DNA of 64,000 bases, from NCBI RefSeq assembly GCF_020164475.1, contig NZ_JAIQWX010000002.1:1-64000 (forward strand), given 5' to 3'. The translations under genes and the position numbers were made by a program. Positions 27,716 to 36,932 of this stretch are shown piece after piece. The notes under the pieces are model-generated. The model searched no databases. It saw nothing but the letters and a program-made list of their open reading frames with translations, and had not been told where the DNA came from. Origin of the DNA: Pseudomonas sp. REP124. Its GTDB lineage: Bacteria; Pseudomonadota; Gammaproteobacteria; Pseudomonadales; Pseudomonadaceae. The stretch's first letter is position 1. Each line of letters opens with the position of its first letter.

Positions 27716-28596
27716 CCGGGACTGCCGGCAAGCCATTCGATCAACTCAAGGACTTCAGGCCGACTCCTGGTGCTTTCGCTGCAGACACAGTAGTAGTTGT
27801 GCAGCGCCGGCACGCTCAGGGTAAAAGGCTGGACCAGCCGGCCGTCGTCAAGGTCCCGGGCCGATACCACCTCATCACTCAGGGCGACGCCAAAACCGTC
27901 TTTCGCAGCTTCGAGCACCATGCCGAAGTCTTCGAAATGAACATCGGTGTATTCGCGGTCCTGACCACCGGCTTCAGTGAGCCAGCGCCGCCACTGTCGC
28001 CCGTCGTCTTCGTGGAGCAAGCGATGATGGGCAAGGTCGCTGACGTGACGCAGCGCCCGGTCTCCACGCAGAAGCTGGGGACTGCACACCGGCGTCAGGC
28101 GGATGCCGTGCAGAAGGCGCCACCAGTAACCCGATTCCGGAGGCGTTCCGTAAGACACGGCGAGGTCCGCTCTACGCCAGTCGATGACTCCGAAGCCGCT
28201 TTCAGTGATGACCTTGAGTTTGATGTGGCGGTTCTCATCCATGAACCTGAACAGGCGTGTCGTCAGCCAGCTGAGCCCATAACTGCCCGGAATGGACAGG
28301 GTCAGGTGCTTCACGTCGTCGGGTTTGATGTTCGCGCTTCGGAGGACCGATACCGCCCCGCCAATTTCCCTGATGGCGCTGGCCACATGCTTTTGCAGGA
28401 CCCTTCCACTGTCGGTCAGCACCAATTGCCGCCCCTGCTTGACCAACAGTTCCACCCCCAGGCTGGCTTGCAGGGCTTTCAACTGCTGGCTCACGGCCCC
28501 GGCGGTGACATGCAGCTCATCCGCCGCCGCACTGATATTGCCCAGCCGCGCAACGCTCTCGAAAACCTTGAAACTGTGGAGGGGCGGTAAGCTCAT
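27712..28596 (-). CDS. LysR-family regulator, GcvA-like
   Basis: 294 residues from MSLPPLHSFKVF. HTH: ESVARLGNISAAADELHVTA then GAVSQQLKALQASLGVELL, the AmpR/GcvA class that often controls a divergent neighbour. The stop codon overlaps that of the ArgP-like gene (27712-27715). The divergent neighbour is the metallo-beta-lactamase-fold gene at 28786, the probable target. Confidence 0.85.
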   Translation of the reverse strand: MSLPPLHSFKVFESVARLGNISAAADELHVTAGAVSQQLKALQASLGVELLVKQGRQLVLTDSGRVLQKHVASAIREIGGAVSVLRSANIKPDDVKHLTLSIPGSYGLSWLTTRLFRFMDENRHIKLKVITESGFGVIDWRRADLAVSYGTPPESGYWWRLLHGIRLTPVCSPQLLRGDRALRHVSDLAHHRLLHEDDGRQWRRWLTEAGGQDREYTDVHFEDFGMVLEAAKDGFGVALSDEVVSARDLDDGRLVQPFTLSVPALHNYYCVCSESTRSRPEVLELIEWLAGSPG

Positions 28597-28785
28597 CGGT
28601 AACGGCCTGATATTGATGGTCTGGCAGGTAATAACTGATCCCTTGAACCTCGTCAACGGCATGTTTGACGGGACCCCATAAGCAACTGTTTAGATTTTCT
28701 AAATATAAAAACCTCAATATTTCTCGATTGATTAACACTGGCACATTGGTTTGACTGAGGGCTCTACCACGAGGAAGTTTCACCC

Positions 28786-29691
28786 ATGAAAACCAATAAT
28801 AAAAAGCTGGCAGTTGCTCTGACCCTGATGGCGGCGTTTACTTTCAACGCCAGTGCAGAAGACACGCCAAAAGAGAACTCTGCTTTTGTCGTGCATAAAC
28901 TAAGCGACAGTCTCTACGCCATTGGTGAACCAACTTATTACCAGGCCAACTATTCCTACCTGATTGTCGGCAACGACAAGGCCTTGATGCTGGACGCTGG
29001 CGCCAATCAAAAGGAAGACATCACCAAAATCGTCAAGTCGATTACCCAAAAACCCGTATCCGTTCTGCCGTCGCATTTGCACTTTGACCATATTGGTGGT
29101 CTGCACAACTTCGACAGTATCTATTTGCTCGATACCGAATTTACCCGTCAATTCAAGCAGAAAGACGGGCTCTATCACGTGCCCGAATCGGTTTACCTGG
29201 GTAACTTCGATAAATTCGTTCTCGAGCCGTTCAAGGTTTCACGACTGGTCAAACCCAATGATGTGATTGATCTGGGCGGTGTCGAACTGAAACTGCTCGG
29301 CACGCCTGGGCACACTCAGGATGAAGTGGCGCTTTATGATGAGAAGAACAATGTGCTGTTGTCGGGTGATCATCTTTATCCGTCATCGCTGTTTGTTGGC
29401 AACATGAAGGATTATGTGGATTCGGTGTCGGCAACGTTGAAGGTGATCAATAAGGACACGGCGATTTACGGTGCTCATGCGGGTACGGACCCAAAGCAGG
29501 TGCCGAAAATGACGTATGAAGAAATCGTGCTGATTCGCGACAAGATGCAGGCTGCGCAGGACAAGAGTGCAAAGCCTGAAGCGGTTCCAAGTTCCGATCT
29601 GGTTAAAAACGCGAATCTTTATAATGTCGACGACCAGGTCACGATACTGTCCGACATCGAATTCAAGGATGGTAGGAAATACGGATATTGA
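28786..29691 (+). CDS. Exported metallo-beta-lactamase-fold hydrolase
   Basis: 301 residues with a Sec signal (cleavage near NASA/ED, residue 24). Zinc motif HLHFDHIGG puts His97, His99, Asp101 and His102 in place; GTPGHTQDEV, LLSGDHLYP and YGAHAG supply the remaining ligands. The gene is visibly richer in A+T than its neighbours, as is its 190-bp upstream region, suggesting recent acquisition. Substrate unknown; the arrangement resembles lactonase/alkylsulfatase-like MBL enzymes more than true beta-lactamases. Divergent from a GcvA-like regulator. Confidence 0.87.
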   Translation: MKTNNKKLAVALTLMAAFTFNASAEDTPKENSAFVVHKLSDSLYAIGEPTYYQANYSYLIVGNDKALMLDAGANQKEDITKIVKSITQKPVSVLPSHLHFDHIGGLHNFDSIYLLDTEFTRQFKQKDGLYHVPESVYLGNFDKFVLEPFKVSRLVKPNDVIDLGGVELKLLGTPGHTQDEVALYDEKNNVLLSGDHLYPSSLFVGNMKDYVDSVSATLKVINKDTAIYGAHAGTDPKQVPKMTYEEIVLIRDKMQAAQDKSAKPEAVPSSDLVKNANLYNVDDQVTILSDIEFKDGRKYGY

Positions 29692-29703
29692 TTGATGCAT
29701 TTC

Positions 29704-29803
29704 TGTAGGAGCGAGCACGCTCGCGATGGTCGTCAACGATAACGTTGGGCACCTGACACCCCGCGGTGGCTGTGACTCCATCGCGAGCGTGCTCGCTCCT
29801 ACA
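29704..29803. repeat. REP pair, part of duplicated block
   Basis: Copy of the REP pair at 21948-22047, including the same spacer with minor changes. Confidence 0.9.
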
Positions 29804-29951
29804 AGGGACGGGGTATCACCGGGACCAGTGATGTATCTGCGGCCCTATCAATCCCGTCGATGTTCACAATCACCTCAATGAAGTTCTCTAAAAAATCCTG
29901 CGGCGTAACATCTGCTCCATACCAAACACATTTCACCCGGAGCACACGATC

Positions 29952-30395
29952 ATGAAACGCCAAACCATCCTCAGCATCGTTTTCTCGGTTTTCGCAGTTA
30001 ACGCTTTTGCCGCTTCTTCTGTCCAACCTGTAGTCGCTGAAGGCGGCTCGGATCGGCTGATCGAAAGCCGTGTGGCTGAAGGTGGTTCCCACCGCCTGCA
30101 ACAGAATCGTGTTGCCGAAGGTGGCGCTGATCGCCTGCTGGAAAAACGTGCAGTAGCTGCTGATGGTTCGGACCGTTTGAAAGGTAATGAGGTTGCAGCT
30201 GACGGTTCTGATCGTCTGAAAGGCAACACTGTTGCCGCCGATGGCTCTGATCGCCTCAAAGGCAACACTGTTGCCGCCGATGGCTCCGACCGCCTGAAAG
30301 GTAACACCGTCGCCGCTGATGGTTCCGACCGCCTGAAAGGCAACACTGTTGCCGCTGATGGCTCCGATCGCCTGAAAGGCAACACCATCGCCTAA
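29952..30395 (+). CDS. Secreted 13-residue tandem-repeat protein, paralogue 2
   Basis: 147 residues with the same signal peptide as the copy at 22196 and nine 13-residue units (three VAEGG type, six VAADGSDRLKGN type). Differences from copy 1: three fewer units, one Asp to His change (SHRL), loss of one Asn after EKR, and scattered silent changes. The leader (29826-29951) is conserved nearly perfectly, implying shared regulation. Function not recognised. Confidence 0.85.
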   Translation: MKRQTILSIVFSVFAVNAFAASSVQPVVAEGGSDRLIESRVAEGGSHRLQQNRVAEGGADRLLEKRAVAADGSDRLKGNEVAADGSDRLKGNTVAADGSDRLKGNTVAADGSDRLKGNTVAADGSDRLKGNTVAADGSDRLKGNTIA

Positions 30396-30421
30396 GCTCT
30401 TCGCCTCACCGCTACACCCAC

Positions 30422-30453
30422 AAAAAAGCCCGGTCTGATCAGCCGGGCTTTTT
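30422..30453 (+). terminator. Terminator of repeat gene 2
   Basis: AAAAAAGCCCGG..CCGGGCTTTTT hairpin, matching that of copy 1. Confidence 0.92.
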
Positions 30454-30491
30454 CGTGTCTGACTACATTCTCCCAATCAACACAACAACCC

Positions 30492-30705
30492 TGTGGGAGC
30501 GAGCATGCTCGCGATGGACGTCCACGATGACGCTGGCTGCCTGATAACCCGCGTTGTTCTGGCGTTCATCGCGAGCAGCTCGGCTCCTACAGGTCTTGGG
30601 AACATCTGTAGGAGCGAGGCTTGCCCGCTCCCACAATGGTTCTGGGAACATCCGGGTAATCAGGTCGGCTACCAGGCCGCCATCGCTGGCAAGCCAGCTC
30701 CCACA
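30492..30705. repeat. REP cluster, degenerate copies
   Basis: Four or five REP copies in mixed states: intact at 30492-30514, then variants near 30569-30592, 30606-30635 (hybrid of two halves) and 30681-30705. With the terminator they fill the 331-bp gap before the ydiJ-like gene. Confidence 0.8.
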
Positions 30706-30726
30706 GGTTCTGTGGTGAACGATTAC

Positions 30727-33700
30727 TCACCGACTGACAACATGCTCCAACACCACCTCCAGCGGGTGACGCAGCTGCACGTCCGCCTGACGCTTCACCT
30801 GGCTGCGGCACGAATAACCGGTGGCCAGCGCCTCCCCTTCCTTGTCCAGCTTGCCCGCCCAGGACTGGTTGAAGATGGTCCGCGAGGTTTCCTGGTTGCG
30901 GGCTTCGTGGCCGTAGGTGCCGGACATGCCGCAGCAGCCGGTGGCTTCGGTGACCAGTTTGAGGCCGATGCGGGTGAACAGTTTTTCCCATTGCGAGGTC
31001 GCGGCCGGGGCGTTGGTTTTTTCGGTGCAGTGGGCCATCAGGCGGTACGTTTGGGCCGCGGATTCCGGCATTTCAGGCAAGGCATCGATGAGCCATTCCT
31101 GGGGCAGCAGGACCTTCGGGCAGTCATCCAGGCCCGGGACTTTCTGGTACTCCTGGCGATAAACCAGGGTCATCGCCGGGTCGAGTCCCACCAGCGGCAC
31201 ACCACAATCGGCCAGGGCCTTGAGCTGGGTGCCGTTGCGGATCGCGGCCTTGGCGAAGGCGCCGAGGAAACCCTGGACGTGCAACGGTTTGCCGTTGGCG
31301 CTGTAAGGTGCGAGGAACACGCGATAGCCCAATTGATGCACCAGCTGGATGAAGTTCGCCAGCAACGGCGTTTCGAAGTACCGGGTGAAGGCGTCCTGCA
31401 CCAGCACCACACTGCGCTCACGCTGGCTGGCGCTCAGTTCGCGCAGGGCCGGCACGCTGGCCACGGCGACTTTGCAGGCGGCCAGGGTGGTCTGCAGGTT
31501 GTGGCGGTGGATCAGCGGGCTGTCGACCATGCCGATCTGCTGCTCCAGCAGGCGCGTCACCCACTTCGAACCCATCACCGCGTTGTACAGGCCCGGGGCG
31601 CGGGCCAGGTAAGGGATGGTGAATTCCAGCGAGCCGATCAGGTAGTCGCGCATCGGGCGCTGATAACGGCCGTGGTACAGCTCGAGGAAACGCGAGCGGA
31701 AATCCGGCACGTTGACCTTGATCGGGCACTGTCCCGCGCAGGATTTGCAGGCCAGGCAGCCAGCCATCGCGTCATAGACTTCATGGGAGAAATCCGCCTC
31801 GCCCCGGGAACGGGACAGGTTGTTGCGCAGGCGCGCCGGCAACCCGCCCAGCCACGACAACTTGCCGCGCGCCGCCTGCAGCACATCGATATCCGCCGCG
31901 CCTTGCAGACGCAACCACTCGCGAATCAGCGACGCCCTGCCCTTCGGCGAATGCTGGCGTTCGCGGGTGGCTTTCCACGACGGGCACATCGCGTCGTTGG
32001 GGTCGTAGTTGTAGCAGGCACCGTTGCCATTGCAGTGCATGGCGGTGTCGAAGCTCTGCCAGACGCGCTCGTCGATCTGCCGATCGAGATCGCCGCGCAT
32101 CGTCACTTCATTGACCTTGAGCAGGCCTTCGCCAGCGTCGGGCGGCGTGCAGATCTTGCCCGGGTTGAGCTGGTTGTGCGGGTCGAACGCGCCCTTGAGC
32201 GATTGCAGCGCCGGGTACAGTTCGCCGAAGAAATCGGGCACGTATTCCGAACGCAGGCCCTTGCCGTGCTCGCCCCACAGCAGCCCGCCGTAATGCCGGG
32301 TCAGTTCGGCCACCGCGTCGGAAATCGGCTTGACCAGCGCCGCCTGAGCCGGGTCTTTCATGTCCAGTGCCGGGCGCACGTGCAGCACGCCGGCATCGAC
32401 GTGGCCGAACATGCCGTAGGCCAGGCCATAACCGTCGAGCAAGGCGCGGAATTCGGCGATGTAGTCGGCCAGGCGCTCAGGCGGAACCGCGGTGTCTTCG
32501 ACGAACGGCTGCGGACGGATCTCGCCCTCGACGTTGCCCAACAGGCCCACCGAGCGTTTGCGCATGGTGTAGACACGGTTCACGGCGGCGGCGCCTTCGG
32601 CCAGGGTGTGGCCCAGGCGCTCGATGGTGGTGTCGGCCTGCAGGTGCTCGACAAAGGCTGCGACGCGAGCGTTCACTTCCGCCGCATCGTCACCGCAGAA
32701 CTCCACCAGGTTGATGCCCAGGGTCGGACGCTCGGCGTCGCTTGGAAAATACTCGGCGACGCTGTGCCAGACGATGTCTTTCATCGCCAGCAACAGCACC
32801 TTGGAGTCCACGGTCTCGATCGACAGCGGCTTCTTCGCAAGCAGCGCATTGGCGTCGTGCAGCGCGTCCATGAAGCTGCTGTAGCGCACGTTCACCAGCA
32901 CCGAATACTTGGGAATCGGCAGCACGTTGAGCTTGGCTTCGACGATGTAGCCTAGCGAACCTTCCGCACCACACAGCACGCTGTTGAGGTTGAAACGGCC
33001 CTGCTCGTCGCGCAGGTGCGCCAGGTCGTAACCGGTGAGGCAGCGATTGAGTTTGGGGAACACCGACTCGATCAGCTCGGCCTGGGTTTCCTGAATAGTG
33101 CGAGCCACCCGGTACACCTCGCCGCTGCGGCCGGGTTGCTCGCAGGCCACGTCCAGTTCGGCATCGGACAAGGGACGGGTGTGCAGGCGCTCGCCGCCGA
33201 GCAGCACGCTGTGCAGTTCCAGCACGTGGTCGCGGGTCTTGCCGTAGGTGCAACTGCCCTGGCCGCTGGCGTCGGTGTTGATCATGCCGCCGACGGTGGC
33301 GCGGTTCGAGGTCGACAGCTCAGGGGCGAAAAACAGCCCGTGAGGCTTGAGCGCGGCATTGAGCTGGTCCTTGACCACGCCCGCCTGCACCCGCACCCAG
33401 CGTTCTTCGACGTTGATTTCCAGAATGGTGTTCATGTGCCGTGACAGGTCGACCACGATACCGTCGGTCAGCGACTGGCCGTTGGTGCCGGTGCCGCCGC
33501 CGCGCGGGGTCAGTTTGATCTGGCGAAAACGCGGCTCGGCCATCAGCGTCGCGATGCGCGCGATGTCGTCCGCATCCAGGGGAAACACCGCCGCTTGCGG
33601 CAGACGCTGGTAGATCGAGTTGTCCGTCGCCAACACCGTACGGGTGGCGTAGTCGGCACTGATCTGGCCTTGAAAGCCGCTGGCGGCAAGGGCTTGCAGA

Positions 33701-33780
33701 AAATCCGGGTATTGGGCCGCGGGAGCGACGACGGGCAACCGAGCGATCATTGAAGACTGTTGGGTGGTCGATTTCATCAT
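30727..33780 (-). CDS. ydiJ: FAD- and Fe-S-binding D-2-hydroxyglutarate dehydrogenase-like protein (YdiJ)
   Basis: 1017 residues. N-terminal FAD-binding (PCMH) domain with LTPRGGGTGTNGQSLTDG near 104-121, FAD-oxidase C domain, then a 4Fe-4S segment with Cys675, Cys678, Cys681 and Cys685 (CLACKSCAGQCP) and a C-terminal CCG domain (ATGCCGMSGTYGHE). This fused architecture is that of YdiJ-type D-2-hydroxyglutarate/D-2-hydroxyacid dehydrogenases, which return 2-hydroxyglutarate made by SerA to 2-oxoglutarate. Divergent from a LysR gene (128-bp gap), its likely regulator. Confidence 0.9.
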   Translation of the reverse strand: MMKSTTQQSSMIARLPVVAPAAQYPDFLQALAASGFQGQISADYATRTVLATDNSIYQRLPQAAVFPLDADDIARIATLMAEPRFRQIKLTPRGGGTGTNGQSLTDGIVVDLSRHMNTILEINVEERWVRVQAGVVKDQLNAALKPHGLFFAPELSTSNRATVGGMINTDASGQGSCTYGKTRDHVLELHSVLLGGERLHTRPLSDAELDVACEQPGRSGEVYRVARTIQETQAELIESVFPKLNRCLTGYDLAHLRDEQGRFNLNSVLCGAEGSLGYIVEAKLNVLPIPKYSVLVNVRYSSFMDALHDANALLAKKPLSIETVDSKVLLLAMKDIVWHSVAEYFPSDAERPTLGINLVEFCGDDAAEVNARVAAFVEHLQADTTIERLGHTLAEGAAAVNRVYTMRKRSVGLLGNVEGEIRPQPFVEDTAVPPERLADYIAEFRALLDGYGLAYGMFGHVDAGVLHVRPALDMKDPAQAALVKPISDAVAELTRHYGGLLWGEHGKGLRSEYVPDFFGELYPALQSLKGAFDPHNQLNPGKICTPPDAGEGLLKVNEVTMRGDLDRQIDERVWQSFDTAMHCNGNGACYNYDPNDAMCPSWKATRERQHSPKGRASLIREWLRLQGAADIDVLQAARGKLSWLGGLPARLRNNLSRSRGEADFSHEVYDAMAGCLACKSCAGQCPIKVNVPDFRSRFLELYHGRYQRPMRDYLIGSLEFTIPYLARAPGLYNAVMGSKWVTRLLEQQIGMVDSPLIHRHNLQTTLAACKVAVASVPALRELSASQRERSVVLVQDAFTRYFETPLLANFIQLVHQLGYRVFLAPYSANGKPLHVQGFLGAFAKAAIRNGTQLKALADCGVPLVGLDPAMTLVYRQEYQKVPGLDDCPKVLLPQEWLIDALPEMPESAAQTYRLMAHCTEKTNAPAATSQWEKLFTRIGLKLVTEATGCCGMSGTYGHEARNQETSRTIFNQSWAGKLDKEGEALATGYSCRSQVKRQADVQLRHPLEVVLEHVVSR

Positions 33781-33908
33781 GGAAAACTCAATACTCTTGT
33801 CGCCAGAACATTAATGGGTCAGTCTCGGCCCGTCAGTTACACCAATGATCTCGCGGGCTCCGGCGTCAGACAACCGGAAATTCCTGCCGCTATCGATGAG
33901 TTTTATGA

Positions 33909-34793
33909 ATGAATTACCGTCACCTCACGCCATCGATGTCGTTATTGCTGGCCTTCGAAGCCGCCGCCCGACATGAAAGCTATACCCGGGCGGCCACAGA
34001 GCTGTCGCTGACCCAGAGCGCCGTCAGTCGCCAGGTCCAGGCGCTGGAGCAGCAGCTGGGCCTGAGCCTGTTCCGCCGCGAAGGCCGGCAAGTGCAACTG
34101 ACCGATGTCGGTCGCCTGTATCAGCGCGAGCTGAGCGAAGCCCTGGGACGCATTCGCAGCGCGACCTTGCAGGCCATGGCCTATCAATCCGGCCGGGGCA
34201 CCCTGCGGCTGGCCACCCTGCCCACCTTCGGCTCGAAATGGTTGCTGCCACGCCTGCATGACTTCTACAAGACCCACCCCGGCATGCTGGTGCACATCAA
34301 CTCGCGGATCGACGCCATCGACTTCGAAACCAGCGGCATCGACGCCGCCATCGTCGTCGGTGCCGCCGACCTGCCGGGGCTGATCAGCCATCGCCTGCAC
34401 ACCGAGGAACTGCTGGTGGTCATCTCCCCGGACACCGCGCAGCTGCACGACGACTGGACCCCGGAGCGCATCGGCAGCCAGACGCTGCTCAACGTCGCCA
34501 GCAACGCCAACGTCTGGGGCGAGTGGTTCAGCCACCACCACCTGCCCCATCGGATGATGCGCCTGGGGCCGAGCTTCGAACTCACCTCGCACCTGATCCA
34601 GGCTGTGCGCGCCGGCATCGGCATCGGCCTGGTGCCGCGCATTCTGGTGACCGACGAGCTGGCCGCCGGCGAGCTGATCAGCCTCGACCTGCCCTTCGCC
34701 AGCCAGCGCAGCTATTACCTGACGTACCCACCGCGCAACGAAATGCTGCCGTCGCTGATTGCGTTTCGGACGTGGTTGCTGGAGCAGATCTGA
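33909..34793 (+). CDS. LysR-family regulator divergent from ydiJ
   Basis: 294 residues. HTH: AFEAAARHESYTRAATELSL, TQSAVSRQVQALEQQLGLSL. GcvA-like effector domain (TLPTFGSKWLLPRLHDFY). Position suggests control of the ydiJ-like gene; the effector could be 2-hydroxyglutarate, by analogy only. Confidence 0.87.
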   Translation: MNYRHLTPSMSLLLAFEAAARHESYTRAATELSLTQSAVSRQVQALEQQLGLSLFRREGRQVQLTDVGRLYQRELSEALGRIRSATLQAMAYQSGRGTLRLATLPTFGSKWLLPRLHDFYKTHPGMLVHINSRIDAIDFETSGIDAAIVVGAADLPGLISHRLHTEELLVVISPDTAQLHDDWTPERIGSQTLLNVASNANVWGEWFSHHHLPHRMMRLGPSFELTSHLIQAVRAGIGIGLVPRILVTDELAAGELISLDLPFASQRSYYLTYPPRNEMLPSLIAFRTWLLEQI

Positions 34794-35035
34794 AGGGTTG
34801 TCTGGTGGGCGGGGATAAATCCCCTCACCACAATGTCTTCATTACCTGTTCAATCTCTTAACTGACTGACATTGGGGCAAGCCTCGCTCCGACGGGGTTT
34901 TGTGTGGGGATTGGTCTCTTGACACTTCGTGCAACGAATTCGCCATTCACTGACTATGCTCTGGCCCACGGGCACCGCGTGCCGGAGTGATACCCTGCGC
35001 GCCGCTCTGTCACCCATCACATGGAACGCTGGCCT

Positions 35036-35599
35036 ATGAAACGACTTCACTCGCTCGCTCTGGCATCCCTGCTGGCCACTGCCAGCCTTGCAGCCCATGC
35101 AGAAGAAATCCCGCTGAACAGCGAAGCCTCCACAGAACATTTCCAGACCCGGGTCCTGGCGGTCGATTCGCCCAAGCATCAAGTCACCATCGAAGGCCTG
35201 GACAAGCGCCCGGTCCCCTTCCAGCTCACCGACCAGGCCAAGGCGCTGCACAACCTGAAAGTCGGCGACAAGGTCGATATTCGTGTCACCCGCTCCATCG
35301 ATTACGTGCTGGACACCGACGTCGGTGGCGCGCCTGCGGTGAGCAACGACACCTGGACCAACCGCGCCTCCCCCGACAACCTGCCGGGCGGAGAGATGTA
35401 TCGCACCATCAAGGTCACGCTGAAGGTCACCCGCGTCGACGTGACGAACAAGCAGGTGGTACTGCTGCATCCGGACGGAAACGAGCAAGTCGTCACCGTC
35501 GTCGACCCGAAAGTCGTGGCGCACCTGCAGGATTTACGCGCCGGCCAGACGGTCGAGGCCACTCAAACCGAAGTGCTGAAGGTTGAAACCTCCCGCTAG
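35036..35599 (+). CDS. Exported protein of unknown function
   Basis: 187 residues with a Sec signal (MKRLHSLALASLLATASLAA, cleavage after HA). The mature part seems to hold two similar beta-rich segments: HFQTRVLAVDSPKHQVTIEG..NLKVGDKVDIR and VTLKVTRVDVTNKQVVLLHP..DLRAGQTVEAT, an internal duplication of an OB-like unit. There is no catalytic motif or membrane anchor. The start at 35036 is preferred over 35021 because the signal peptide begins MKR. A monocistronic periplasmic protein, function unknown. Confidence 0.75.
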   Translation: MKRLHSLALASLLATASLAAHAEEIPLNSEASTEHFQTRVLAVDSPKHQVTIEGLDKRPVPFQLTDQAKALHNLKVGDKVDIRVTRSIDYVLDTDVGGAPAVSNDTWTNRASPDNLPGGEMYRTIKVTLKVTRVDVTNKQVVLLHPDGNEQVVTVVDPKVVAHLQDLRAGQTVEATQTEVLKVETSR

Positions 35600-35613
35600 G
35601 AAATCGCTGAACC

Positions 35614-35793
35614 TGTAGGAGCGAGCAAGCTCGCGATGAACCCCGGAACACCGCGGGGCACCAGATTCCCCGCGTTATCGCAGACGACCACTGTAGGAGC
35701 CGAGCTTGCTCGCGATGCGCGCCAGGACACCGCGGGGCATCAGGTAGCCAGCGTTATCGTTGACCACCATCGCGAGCAAGCTCGGCTCCTACA
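35614..35793. repeat. REP cluster, three copies
   Basis: REP copies 35614-35637, 35692-35717 and 35769-35793, the last two an inverted pair with an extra G (GAGCCGAGC). Last REP cluster before the catabolic region. The rest of the 302-bp gap to the next gene shows only its ribosome site. Confidence 0.85.
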
Positions 35794-35901
35794 GGGGAAT
35801 GCGAGTTTGCTCCCAATGTACCCCGCATCACCGTTGACCCAAGGCCCCCGCTTGCAAGGGTGTTACTCTCCTGACCACTGCCCGCCTTGAGGAATCATTC
35901 C

Positions 35902-36792
35902 GTGCGCTACGACCTGACCACCCTCGCGCTGTTCATCACCGTCGCGCAGGAACGCAACCTCACCCGTGCCGCGCGCATTCATCATCTGGCTGTATCGGCG
36001 ATCAGCAAGCGGCTTTCGGAGCTGGAATCGCAGATCGGCTCTGCCCTGCTATTGCGCAACGCGCGCGGCGTCGAGTTGACGCCGGCAGGCCAGTCGCTGC
36101 TGTTTTACGCCCGCCAGCTCAAGCAGACCATCGAGCAGCTCGACAGCGAGCTGGGGGATTTCTCCGCCGGGGTCAAAGGCCATATCCGCGTCCACGCGAT
36201 CACCTCTGCCCTTTCCCAGTTTCTGCCCGACGACGTCGCGCGGTTCGTGGCGCTCTACCCGCAGATCAAATTCGATATCGAGGAGCGTGTCGGCTCGGCG
36301 GTGATTCGTGCGGTGTCTGATGGCAGCGCGGACCTGGGCATCATCGCCGCACAGACCGCCGCCCAGGGCCTGGAGACCCTGCCCTACCGCCAGGATGAGC
36401 TGACGCTGGTGGTCCCGGCGGGCCACGTACTGGCGGATCGAAAGTCCATCGCCTTCAAGGAAGTGCTGGAGCACGAACTGGTCGGACCGCACCTGGACAG
36501 CTCCATGCATTCACTGCTGACCAACGAGGCGGCAAAGCTGGGCATGACACCCAAGCTGAGAATCCGCATCAGCAGCTTCGACTGCATCTGCCGCATGGTC
36601 TCCACCGGCCTGGGGCTGGCGGTATTGCCCCGCAGTGTCGTAAGCCCCTACCAGCGCAGTCACAAGCTCAAGTCGGTGGCGCTGGCCGAGCCGTGGGCTC
36701 AGCGTTCGCTGTTGCTGGTTTTCAGGAAATACGACCTGGCGCCACCCACGGTGCGAACCCTGATCGATCATTTGAGGCAGGCACAACACTGA
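35902..36792 (+). CDS. LysR-family regulator of the aconitase/lactonase block
   Basis: 296 residues from a GTG at 35902 with TTGAGGA upstream; the in-frame TTG at 35887 would lie inside that ribosome site. HTH: TVAQERNLTRAARIHHLAVS, AISKRLSELESQIGSALLL. It is clearly paralogous to the LysR protein at 57076 (shared ISKRLSELE, RGVELTPAG, DIEERVG, SSFDCICRMVST). Unusually it is co-directional with and just upstream of acnA rather than divergent. Confidence 0.87.
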   Translation: MRYDLTTLALFITVAQERNLTRAARIHHLAVSAISKRLSELESQIGSALLLRNARGVELTPAGQSLLFYARQLKQTIEQLDSELGDFSAGVKGHIRVHAITSALSQFLPDDVARFVALYPQIKFDIEERVGSAVIRAVSDGSADLGIIAAQTAAQGLETLPYRQDELTLVVPAGHVLADRKSIAFKEVLEHELVGPHLDSSMHSLLTNEAAKLGMTPKLRIRISSFDCICRMVSTGLGLAVLPRSVVSPYQRSHKLKSVALAEPWAQRSLLLVFRKYDLAPPTVRTLIDHLRQAQH

Positions 36793-36795
36793 ACG

Positions 36796-36818
36796 AGCGT
36801 TCTCCATAGGAGAACGCT
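36796..36818. promoter_or_regulatory. Perfect 10-bp palindrome before acnA
   Basis: AGCGTTCTCC-ATA-GGAGAACGCT, 4 bp after the LysR stop codon. It has no T run, so it is an operator or a processing hairpin rather than a terminator. The right arm contains an AGGAG that could serve the ATG at 36822. Confidence 0.55.
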
Positions 36819-36932
36819 GCTATGGTAATTGATCAATTTTCAGCACACAGGATTGCTCCTAGTATCGGCTCATCAGCGGTACCGATCGGCTCACCCCCGA
36901 ATCCCGCGCCCCTTATAAAAAGCCTGAGCGAT

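Larger units (their letters stand above)
29704..30458 (+). repeat. Long direct repeat, copy 2
   Basis: About 755 bp matching 21948-22821 (REP pair, leader, repeat gene, terminator) with three fewer 39-bp units. Confidence 0.9.

Noticed and set aside
30493..32955. 820-residue open frame on the plus strand
   Set aside because: Starts in REP DNA and runs antisense to the ydiJ-like gene.
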